From: Streptomyces caniscabiei
GTDB lineage: Bacteria > Actinomycetota > Actinomycetes > Streptomycetales > Streptomycetaceae
DNA: 64,000 bases
Assembly: GCF_014930365.1 (NCBI RefSeq)
Contig: NZ_JABXWI010000005.1
Coordinates: forward strand, 310,001 to 374,000
Direction of reading: 5' to 3'
Made by a program: the position numbers and the translations under genes. The notes under the pieces were generated by a model. The model was not told where the DNA came from, ran no database searches, and saw only the letters and a program-made list of their open reading frames with translations. How positions within the stretch are numbered: position 1 is the stretch's first letter; each line of letters opens with the position of its first letter. This document shows positions 1 to 6,627 of the stretch, one piece after another.

Positions 1-1
1 G

Positions 2-1756
2 GGGCAGTTGGGAGGGCTCGGTGACGTGGAGGTGCTCCAGGTGCACGGGCGGGCGCCCGCCGCCGTGCAGGACGCGGTGCTGGCGGGCGGGGAGCGGCGT
101 CGGGTGGTGCTGGCGACGTCGGTGGCCGAGTCGTCGCTGACGGTGCCCGGGGTACGGGTGGTCGTCGACTCAGGGCTCGCGCGGGAGCCGCGGGTCGACC
201 ACGCGCGGGGCCTCGGCTCGCTGACGACGGTACGGGCCTCGCAGGCGGCCGGACGGCAACGGGCCGGACGGGCCGGGCGCGAGGCCCCCGGCGCCGTGTA
301 CCGGTGCTGGGCGGAGGCCGAGGACGCCCGTCTGCCCCGCTTCCCCGCGCCGGAGATCAAGGTGGCCGATCTGACGGCGTTCGCGTTGCAGGCGGCGTGC
401 TGGGGCGATCCGGAGGCCACGGGGCTCGCTCTGCTGGACCCGCCGCCGGGCGGGGCGATGGCGGCGGCGCGGACCGTGCTCTCGGCGATCGGGGCGGTCG
501 ACTCCGCGGGCCACGCCACGGATCGGGGTGTACGCATGTCCCGCCTGGGTCTGCATCCCCGGCTGGCCCGGGCCCTGCTGGACGCGGCGCCGCTGGTGGG
601 CGCCGAGCTCGCGGCGGAGGTCGTGGCGCTGCTGAGCGAGGAGCCGCCCCGGGAGTACGGCGACGACCTGGCCGCCGCGTTGCGGAGCGCCCGGCGCGGG
701 GGCGACGCCTACGCGGCCCGTTGGCGCGCGGAGGCCCGGCGACTACGGACCGCGTCGCAGCCCGCGCCCGCGGCGGGTGCCGGGGGCGAGCACGGGGCCG
801 GAGTGATAGCCGCTCTGGCGTTCCCGGAGCGGGTGGCCCGACGTGACGACGGAACGTTTCTCATGGCCTCCGGGACCCGGGCCGAGGTGTCGGAGGCGTC
901 CGGGCTGCGAGCAGTGGGCTGGATCGCCGTGGCCGTCGCCGACCGGGCGGTGGGGAGCGGGCACGCGCGCGTGCGGCTCGGGGCCGCGATCGACGAGGAG
1001 GTCGCCCGGGAGGCGGCCGGGGGGCTGTACCGCCGGGACGAGGAGGTCGTGTGGCGGGACGGGGACGTGGTGGCCCGGCGGGTGGAGCGGCTGGGGGCGG
1101 TGGAGCTGGCGGTGCGGCCGTTGCGGGAGGCGGAACCCGCCCTCGTACGGGAGGCGTTGCTGGCGGGGCTGCGGGAGGAGGGGTTCGGGCTGCTGCGGTG
1201 GTCCGAGGACGCGGCGCGGCTGCGGCAGCGGCTGGCGTTCCTGCGGGAGCGGCTCGGTGAGCCGTGGCCCGAGGTGTCCGACGGCGCCCTGCACGCGCGC
1301 GTGGCGGAGTGGCTGGAGCCCGAGCTGAGCCGGGCCCGGCGGCGGGCCGACCTCGGGCGGATCGACGCCGGGCAGGGGCTGCGGCGGTTGCTGCCGTGGG
1401 CCACGGGGGACGCCGTACGGCTGGACGAGCTGGCGCCGGAGCGGATCGAGGTGCCGAGCGGGTCCCGGATCCGGGTCGACTACACGCGGCCCGAACAGCC
1501 GGTGCTGGCGGTGAAGTTGCAGGAGATGTTCGGGCTGCGGGAGTCGCCCGTGCTGGCTGGGGTGCCCGTGCTGGTGCACCTGCTGTCCCCCGCCGGGCGG
1601 CCCGCCGCCGTCACCGCCGACCTCGCCTCGTTCTGGCGGGACGGGTACCGGGCCGTGCGGGCGGAGTTGCGGGGCCGGTACCCGAAACATCCGTGGCCCC
1701 AGGACCCGGCGACGGCGGAGCCCACCCGGTACACCAACGCGCGGCTCAGGCGTTGA
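2..1756 (+). CDS. hrpB: ATP-dependent helicase HrpB, C-terminal part (5' end outside window)
   Basis: The frame is open at the left edge, so this is the 3' part of a DExH-box superfamily 2 helicase. HrpB proteins usually have 800-850 residues, so about 250 N-terminal residues with Walker A and DExH lie outside. Counting from the TTG at base 8, motif V (TSVAESSLTVPG, residues 36-47) and motif VI (RQRAGRAGR, 83-91) are clear. A long helical region follows, then the HrpB-type C-terminal domain (RIEVPSGSRIRVDY near 490, ASFWRDGYRAVRAEL near 545). The family unwinds nucleic acid with ATP; its physiological role in actinomycetes is not established. The last 11 bases overlap the convergent DUF3068 gene. 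Confidence 0.9.
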   Translation, partial: GQLGGLGDVEVLQVHGRAPAAVQDAVLAGGERRRVVLATSVAESSLTVPGVRVVVDSGLAREPRVDHARGLGSLTTVRASQAAGRQRAGRAGREAPGAVYRCWAEAEDARLPRFPAPEIKVADLTAFALQAACWGDPEATGLALLDPPPGGAMAAARTVLSAIGAVDSAGHATDRGVRMSRLGLHPRLARALLDAAPLVGAELAAEVVALLSEEPPREYGDDLAAALRSARRGGDAYAARWRAEARRLRTASQPAPAAGAGGEHGAGVIAALAFPERVARRDDGTFLMASGTRAEVSEASGLRAVGWIAVAVADRAVGSGHARVRLGAAIDEEVAREAAGGLYRRDEEVVWRDGDVVARRVERLGAVELAVRPLREAEPALVREALLAGLREEGFGLLRWSEDAARLRQRLAFLRERLGEPWPEVSDGALHARVAEWLEPELSRARRRADLGRIDAGQGLRRLLPWATGDAVRLDELAPERIEVPSGSRIRVDYTRPEQPVLAVKLQEMFGLRESPVLAGVPVLVHLLSPAGRPAAVTADLASFWRDGYRAVRAELRGRYPKHPWPQDPATAEPTRYTNARLRR

Positions 1757-2738
1757 CCGGCTCGGACGCCGGGGGTTTGGCGGACTGCGGTGCGCCGGGC
1801 CTGCGGCCGCGGGCCTCGACGTAGAGGGAGAGGGCGAGCAGCAGCAGCCCCAGGCCCAGGAAGCCCCAGGGGAGGTAGGAGGTCATGAGGAGGACCGGCA
1901 GGCGCTGGGACTCGACCAGGTCGACGGTGTGTTCGATGTAGTCCTCGCGCATCTTCACGTGCCCGGCGAAGGCGGTCACCTTCTCGCGGTCGCCCAGCAG
2001 CGTCCCGCCGCGCAGTTCCTCCTTGTGGATCTCCTCGCCGTAGACGGGGGCGCCGGTGACGGGTTCGACCCAGAACTTGCGGACCGTGGTGTACCAGCGG
2101 GTGGTGCCGGTCTGGGCGACGGTCTCCCGGGTGATGCCTTCGACGGGCATGGTCCGGGGGAAGGGGACCTGGGTCCAGGGGATGGTCTGTTCGAAGTAGT
2201 AGACCTCGACGCCGCGGAAGTCCTGGGTGCCCTTGTAATGGATGGGGGCGGTGATCCGGGCCTGGGCGTCGAAGTACTCGTAGTCCCTCTTCTCCGTGAG
2301 GAAGGGCCACTTGAATTCCAGGCCCTGGCGTTTCACGGGGTCGCCGTCGACCGACTCGCCCTTGGCGTGGACGGGTTCCTGGGTGTGGGCGTCGAAGATG
2401 TAGCGCTCGGGGATGCGGGAGACCGTCTCGCCGTCGGGACCCTGGACGTACGACAGGCCGTCCCAGACGACGACGTCCCGGTCGGTGGTCTTCTCTATCT
2501 CCTCGGAGGCCTCCACGTTGCCCTTGAGGGTCTGCACGATGGTGACCTTCGGGACGGTGCGGGCGGTCATCGTGGCGTAGTCGAGGAGGGTGGCGTCCTT
2601 CGCCTCCAGGACCATGTCCTGGTACTGGTTCGCCGGGATCTTCGCCAGGTTCGGGAAGGCGTACCAGCGCGTGAGTGGGGACAGCGCGGTGAAGAACACG
2701 GCGAGCGCGAGCAGGATCAGACCGGCCCTACGGCGCAT
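1746..2738 (-). CDS. DUF3068 domain membrane protein
   Basis: A 330-residue protein with one hydrophobic segment at each end (residues about 6-24 and 285-307) and a large polar domain between them. The topology is two membrane anchors with an extracytoplasmic domain. The family is DUF3068, common in actinomycetes and sometimes labelled porin-PorA-like; no enzymatic motif is visible. The start at 2738 has a good GGGAGG site. The gene follows the 44-residue ORF at 2761-2895 by 22 bases, so they probably share a transcript, and its stop codon lies inside the 3' end of hrpB. Family assignment is from recognition; function is unknown. Confidence 0.8.
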   Translation of the reverse strand: MRRRAGLILLALAVFFTALSPLTRWYAFPNLAKIPANQYQDMVLEAKDATLLDYATMTARTVPKVTIVQTLKGNVEASEEIEKTTDRDVVVWDGLSYVQGPDGETVSRIPERYIFDAHTQEPVHAKGESVDGDPVKRQGLEFKWPFLTEKRDYEYFDAQARITAPIHYKGTQDFRGVEVYYFEQTIPWTQVPFPRTMPVEGITRETVAQTGTTRWYTTVRKFWVEPVTGAPVYGEEIHKEELRGGTLLGDREKVTAFAGHVKMREDYIEHTVDLVESQRLPVLLMTSYLPWGFLGLGLLLLALSLYVEARGRRPGAPQSAKPPASEPVNA

Positions 2739-2760
2739 CTCGGGCCTCCCTCCCTGGCGG

Positions 2761-2895
2761 TCACGGATGTGCGGGGACCGTCGTCAGCAGTGGCTTCGGT
2801 GAGGTCTTCCCCGTCGGTGAGCCCAGCGCGGTGAGCGTGAACACCAGGGCGAAGGCGAGGGCGAGACCGGTCACGGCGGCGATCAGGGCGCGCAT
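2761..2895 (-). CDS. SPW_0924-type small membrane protein (44 aa)
   Basis: A short ORF starting at ATG 2895. It encodes 44 residues: MRALIAAVTGLALAFALVF as a single hydrophobic segment, then a polar tail GSPTGKTSPKPLLTTVPAHP. The tail matches what I remember of the SPW_0924 family, which is conserved in Streptomyces and of unknown function. It stops 22 bases before the DUF3068 start on the same strand, so the two are likely co-transcribed. The protein could be a small secreted or membrane-anchored peptide; no catalytic residue is visible. It is short enough to be missed by length-filtered gene calling. Confidence 0.72.
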   Translation of the reverse strand: MRALIAAVTGLALAFALVFTLTALGSPTGKTSPKPLLTTVPAHP

Positions 2896-2999
2896 ACGGA
2901 CCTCCCGGCCACGGGCCTGATGACGGGAACTGATACATCGTCAGGTCCGGCACGGTAGCAACGGGCGGGCGAGATGAGAACAGGTCGCGCACACACGGC

Positions 3000-3031
3000 G
3001 GCGGCGCCCCTCCGGGAGGAGGAGCGCCGCC
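3000..3031 (-). terminator. Hairpin after the lytic transglycosylase gene
   Basis: Bases 3000-3013 pair with 3018-3031 (14-base arms, one C/A mismatch) around a GGGA loop. It lies about 25 bases past the stop codon of the minus-strand lytic transglycosylase gene. There is no U-tract, which is usual for Streptomyces terminators. Confidence 0.75.
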
Positions 3032-3056
3032 GTGGCCGTACGGGCGACCGCCGGGT

Positions 3057-4844
3057 CTAGGACTCGCTGGGGCTGGGCGTCGTCGGCTCGGTCGTCTCGG
3101 TGGGCTGGGTGGGCTCGGTCGTCTCCGCCGGGGCCTCCACCTTCAGTTCGAGCGTGAGGGTCGCGCCGCCCTCGGTCTCGATGCGCAGCAGGAACGTGCC
3201 GACGGTGTCGTCCGCGTAGAGCTTCGGGAGCTTGAGGGCACCGTCCGCGTCGGTCTCCAGAGCGGTCAGCGTGCGGATCGGATTGCCCGCGGCATCCTTG
3301 CCGAAGTAGGGGCCCTTGTCGTTCACGGTGGGGTCGATGAGGGACTTGATCAGGGTCGCCTTGACGGCGACCTTGTCGGCGACCGCTCCCTTGTAGGTGG
3401 CCTTGACCCCGATCTGCTCGGCGAACTCGCCGTTGGCCACACAGGTCAGCGCGTCCGTGCCGGTGCGGGCGAGGGCGTCGGCCGCGCGGGCGGTGACGGT
3501 GACCTTGTGGTCGAGGGCGGTCACGGTCCGGCCCACGACGGTGGACCGGACCGTGACGGTGCCGGTCTTCTCGCCGGCCACGAGCGCGGGGGCGGTGGCC
3601 TTGCCCGTGCTGTCGGTGATGACGGTCGCCACCTTCTCGCCGCCGATGAACGTGGTGCCGCTGTCGCCGACGACGGTGAAGCGGACCCGGACCTTGGCGA
3701 CGGCCTTGCCGGCCTTGGTCTCGGTGCGGGCGGCGAGCTTGCCGGTGAAGGTGTCCCCGGCCATGGCCGTGAGGGCCGACGCGCCCGCGTTCTCCAGGTG
3801 GTGCACGGTGTCCGTGGCGGTGGGCGGCGTGGTGGTGGGCGGCTTCGGGGTGCTGCCGCCGCCCGGCTCGTTGGTGCCCGGCTTCGACGGGTTCTGCGGC
3901 TTCGACGGGTTCGACGGCTTGGGGCTGGGACTCGTCGTGGAGCCGCCACCGTTCCGGCCACCGCTGTTGTTGCCGCCGTTGTTGCCGCCGCCGGTGTTGC
4001 TGCTGTTGCCACCGCTGGGGTACTGCGGCAGGGAGCCGGTGCCGTCCGGGATCTCGTGGGTGCCCTTGCGGTAGTGCTCCAGCCACGTCATGACGGTGTT
4101 GTAGTACTCCGTCGAGTTGTTGTAGCTGAGGATCGCGCTGCGCAGGTTCGCGTCGTTCGACAGGTCCCAGTCGAAGCGGCACAGGTAGTGACCGGCGGCG
4201 AGGGCCGCGTCGTAGACGTTGTTGGGGTCCTCGGCGCCGTCGTCGTTGCCGTCGCGGCCCGCCCACTCCCAGGTGGACGGGATGAACTGCATGGGGCCGA
4301 CCGCGCGGTCGTGCGTGCTGTCGTCGTCGTACACGCCGTTGTCGGTGTCGCTGATGTTCGCGAAGCCGTTGCCGTTGAGCTGGGGGCCGAGGATCTTCTC
4401 GCCGATCGTGGTGCCCTCGGCGTCGACACGGCCGCCACTGGCCTGACCGGACTCCACCTTGCCGATGGCGGCAAGGAGTTGCCAGGGCAGGTTGCAGCCG
4501 GGCTTGGACGCGCGCAGGGACGCCTCGGCCTTCTTGTAGGCGTCGAGGACGGTCGCGGGTATGCCGCTCTCGTTGCCGCCGGCGGCTCCGGAGGTGTCGC
4601 TCGGACCCGTCGTCGGGTTGGGGCTGTCGAGGGTCGGAAGGTCCGTGTAGTACCGCGAGTTGCCGGTGGCGGTGTCGTCGGCCTGGGTGCTCATCTCCGG
4701 GGAGGGCGAGCCCGTGGTCTGTCTGCCCGCGCCGTCGGTGGTCACTCCCGGGGCCTGCGAGGCGGCCATCGCCGCCACGGTGGCCGCGGCCAGGACGGTG
4801 GTGGCCGCCCCCTTGCGGAGCCTCAAACCGAACTGCGCCGCCAT
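3057..4844 (-). CDS. Secreted lytic transglycosylase (MltB/SLT_2-like) with C-terminal Ig-like domains
   Basis: The start is ATG 4844, 8 bases after GGGAGGGG; longer in-frame extensions lack an RBS. The product has 595 residues. Residues 1-30 are a signal peptide (charged RLRKG, hydrophobic core, AxA-type cleavage region). Residues 95-265 are a soluble lytic transglycosylase domain with probable catalytic Glu131 (GKVESG) and the family signature GPMQFIPSTWEWAG (183-196). Residues 275-345 are a Gly/Asn/Pro/Ser/Lys linker. Residues 345-575 look like two or three Ig-like beta repeats (inference), followed by an acidic Thr/Pro tail. It should cleave peptidoglycan outside the membrane to give anhydromuramyl products. 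It is divergent from the DUF4184 gene and has an unusual leader. Confidence 0.87.
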   Translation of the reverse strand: MAAQFGLRLRKGAATTVLAAATVAAMAASQAPGVTTDGAGRQTTGSPSPEMSTQADDTATGNSRYYTDLPTLDSPNPTTGPSDTSGAAGGNESGIPATVLDAYKKAEASLRASKPGCNLPWQLLAAIGKVESGQASGGRVDAEGTTIGEKILGPQLNGNGFANISDTDNGVYDDDSTHDRAVGPMQFIPSTWEWAGRDGNDDGAEDPNNVYDAALAAGHYLCRFDWDLSNDANLRSAILSYNNSTEYYNTVMTWLEHYRKGTHEIPDGTGSLPQYPSGGNSSNTGGGNNGGNNSGGRNGGGSTTSPSPKPSNPSKPQNPSKPGTNEPGGGSTPKPPTTTPPTATDTVHHLENAGASALTAMAGDTFTGKLAARTETKAGKAVAKVRVRFTVVGDSGTTFIGGEKVATVITDSTGKATAPALVAGEKTGTVTVRSTVVGRTVTALDHKVTVTARAADALARTGTDALTCVANGEFAEQIGVKATYKGAVADKVAVKATLIKSLIDPTVNDKGPYFGKDAAGNPIRTLTALETDADGALKLPKLYADDTVGTFLLRIETEGGATLTLELKVEAPAETTEPTQPTETTEPTTPSPSES

Positions 4845-5220
4845 TGAGTGAACCCCTCCCGGTGGCCGAACGCCTTGGCGTTCTTCCCGTATCGTGATGT
4901 CTCGGGCATTTCTTCCGGTTTCGCCGGACCGGCTTCCCCGCCCAGGTACACCGACTCCGGAGTTCCGGTCTTGGTTGCACTGTTCCGGCATTCCTTTTCC
5001 GGAACTCCGGTGACCACCGCGCCGACCGGCGCGACAGCCCAGGCGACCCTACGACAACTTCCGTCGCCCGGACACCCGTTCGTGCCCGATATTCACCGAT
5101 TGGCCTTATCGGTTTACTGTCTGCCGACGTCTTTCCGGGGGCCGCGCCCCTGTCGCGCATACTGGCGACCGGTCATCGCCGGTCGCTCCAACCGGCCAAA
5201 GTCCGTCACAGGGGGACGAC
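4845..5220. other. Divergent promoter region, 376 bp
   Basis: Noncoding spacer between the divergent lytic transglycosylase and DUF4184 genes. It holds the 12-base inverted repeat at 4957-5010 and a weak CCGAT/ATCGG dyad near 5086-5112. I could not assign a promoter hexamer with confidence, and I saw no match to the c-di-AMP (ydaO) riboswitch core that precedes some Streptomyces cell-wall hydrolase genes. Confidence 0.6.
4957..5010. promoter_or_regulatory. Perfect 12-base inverted repeat in the transglycosylase leader
   Basis: CCGGAGTTCCGG at 4957-4968 is the exact reverse complement of CCGGAACTCCGG at 4999-5010. Each arm is itself nearly palindromic, and a further TTCCGG lies between them. 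In RNA of the minus-strand gene the arms would form a 12-bp stem about 110 bases upstream of the start codon. In DNA they could be paired operator half-sites. Which applies is not known. Confidence 0.5.
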
Positions 5221-6072
5221 TTGCCCTTCACGCTCAGCCACGCGGCCGCCGTACTGCCCGCCCTGCGGGGGAACGGAACCGGACGCGGGCCCCTGGTGCC
5301 CTCGGTGCTCGTGGCCGGTTCGTTCGCGCCCGACATGACCTACTACGCGGCGAGTGTGCTGCCCGAGGCCATGGAGTTCGGCGACGTCACCCACTCCTTC
5401 GCCGGGGTCTTCACCGTCGATGTGCTCGTCACCTGGGCGATGGTCGGGCTGTGGCTGCTGCTCCGGGAGCCGTCGGTGGCGCTGCTGCCGAGGGGGCGGC
5501 AGGGGAGAGTGGCCGCGCTGGTGCGGTGCGGGACGGGGGCGCGGCGGTTCAGCCCGTCGGTCGCGCTGTGGTGGTACGTCTCGGCCGCCCTCGGTTCGCT
5601 GACCCATGTGGTGTGGGACGCGTTCACGCATCTCGACCGGTGGGGGATGCGGCTCTTCCCGGTCCTCGGCGAGGAGATCGCGGGCTCGCCGCTCTACTGG
5701 TACCTCCAGTACGGGGGCTCCGCGGTCGCGGCGGTCGTGCTCGTCGTCTTCGTCGTGCGGGCGCTGCGCCGGCAGCCGGCGGGAGAGCCCGTGGGCGTGC
5801 CGGTCCTCTCCCCGGCCGACCGGTGGGTGGCGGGCGTCGTCATCGGCGGGTGCGCGCTGGTCGCGGCGGTGCAGCGGGTGGCCCGGTGGTGGGCGCACTG
5901 GGGTTCGGTCGCCAAGCCGTACGAGGTGATCCCGACCGTGTGCTTCGGGGCGGGCGCCGGGCTGGTGATCGGCGTGGTCCTGTACGGGATCGGGGTCAGG
6001 GCGCGGCGCCCGGCTCCTGCCGTCGCGGTGCCCGGGGCCGACGCGGAGGCGGACAGTCCGGTCCGCCGCTGA
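5221..6072 (+). CDS. DUF4184 family membrane protein
   Basis: The start is TTG 5221, 7 bases after a GGGGGA ribosome-binding site; the product has 283 residues. The N-terminus MPFTLSHAAAVLPAL with a conserved His, the SFAPDMTYY segment and the GSLTHVVWDAFTH motif are typical of DUF4184, a family of multi-pass membrane proteins with His/Asp residues resembling membrane metal-dependent hydrolases. I count about five or six hydrophobic segments (around 70-85, 115-135, 160-185, 205-222 and 240-262). The biochemical role is unknown. It is monocistronic and divergent from the transglycosylase gene. Confidence 0.8.
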   Translation: MPFTLSHAAAVLPALRGNGTGRGPLVPSVLVAGSFAPDMTYYAASVLPEAMEFGDVTHSFAGVFTVDVLVTWAMVGLWLLLREPSVALLPRGRQGRVAALVRCGTGARRFSPSVALWWYVSAALGSLTHVVWDAFTHLDRWGMRLFPVLGEEIAGSPLYWYLQYGGSAVAAVVLVVFVVRALRRQPAGEPVGVPVLSPADRWVAGVVIGGCALVAAVQRVARWWAHWGSVAKPYEVIPTVCFGAGAGLVIGVVLYGIGVRARRPAPAVAVPGADAEADSPVRR

Positions 6073-6415
6073 GCGGGGCACGCCGGGCCGGGGCTCCGCT
6101 GGGGATGCGGGGTCGGGCGGCGCGGGCGGCGTACGGCGGGACGTGGCCGAGAAGGGCCGCGACGGGGTGGGTCAGCGGCCAGGGGTAGAGGCTGTGGGGC
6201 CGGCGGACGCGGGGGCGGGTCCAGGGGCCCCGGGGGAGGCGGGACCGGACCCCTGACAGACGGGTGCCGGCTGTCGCTGTACGACGGCGGAGCGTGCGTA
6301 TGCCCATGCGGGCATCCTTCCGGCTGCGCTCCGCTGGGGGCTCGGTGGTGGGGGCCGGTCGGGTGAGTGCGGGGGTTTGTGGGGCCGCGTTCGGGTGCGG
6401 GTCCGGTGGGGCTTC

Positions 6416-6565
6416 TCGCGCAGTTCCCCGCGCCCCTGAAAAAGCAGGGGCTGCGCCCCGTGCTTCTTCGGCCCGAAAAGGCCGCAGGCCCGCGAGGGCT
6501 TGCGGCCTTTCAGGGACGCAGCCTTTCAGGGACGCGGCCTTTCAGGGGCGCGGGGAGCTGCGCGA
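6416..6565. repeat. Dispersed Streptomyces palindromic repeat, long inverted copy
   Basis: Arms 6416-6441 and 6540-6565 are reverse complements with one mismatch (core GGGGCGCGGGGAACTGCGCG). The same core recurs at 29721-29748 and, inverted, at 34435-34467, each time beside a gene 3' end or in a spacer. Such elements are familiar intergenic repeats in Streptomyces genomes. They may act as bidirectional terminators or mRNA stabilisers (inference). Confidence 0.75.
6477..6510 (-). terminator. Probable polA terminator hairpin
   Basis: Bases 6477-6491 pair with 6496-6510 (15 bp, one G-T) around a GCGA loop. Read on the minus strand the stem ends in TTTT, as expected for an intrinsic terminator about 120 bases past the polA stop codon. 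Confidence 0.65.
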
Positions 6566-6627
6566 CCAGCCCCCACCGGACCGCACCCGAACGACGCACC
6601 CCGCCCGCCCCTACCCCTGCGTGTCCG

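Larger units (their letters stand above)
6073..6627. other. 555-bp repeat-rich intergenic region
   Basis: No coding frame here is supported; the frames that cross it are shadows of polA. The right half is packed with secondary-structure repeats: a 26-base near-perfect inverted repeat (6416-6441 against 6540-6565), a 15-bp hairpin (6477-6510), a smaller hairpin near 6442-6468, and three copies of a 16-base unit (GCCTTTCAGGGACGC core) starting at 6505, 6521 and 6537. The region separates the convergent DUF4184 and polA genes. Confidence 0.7.

Noticed and set aside
4845..5220. A ydaO c-di-AMP riboswitch before the transglycosylase gene
   Set aside because: The expected conserved core sequences are not visible; only an inverted repeat is present.
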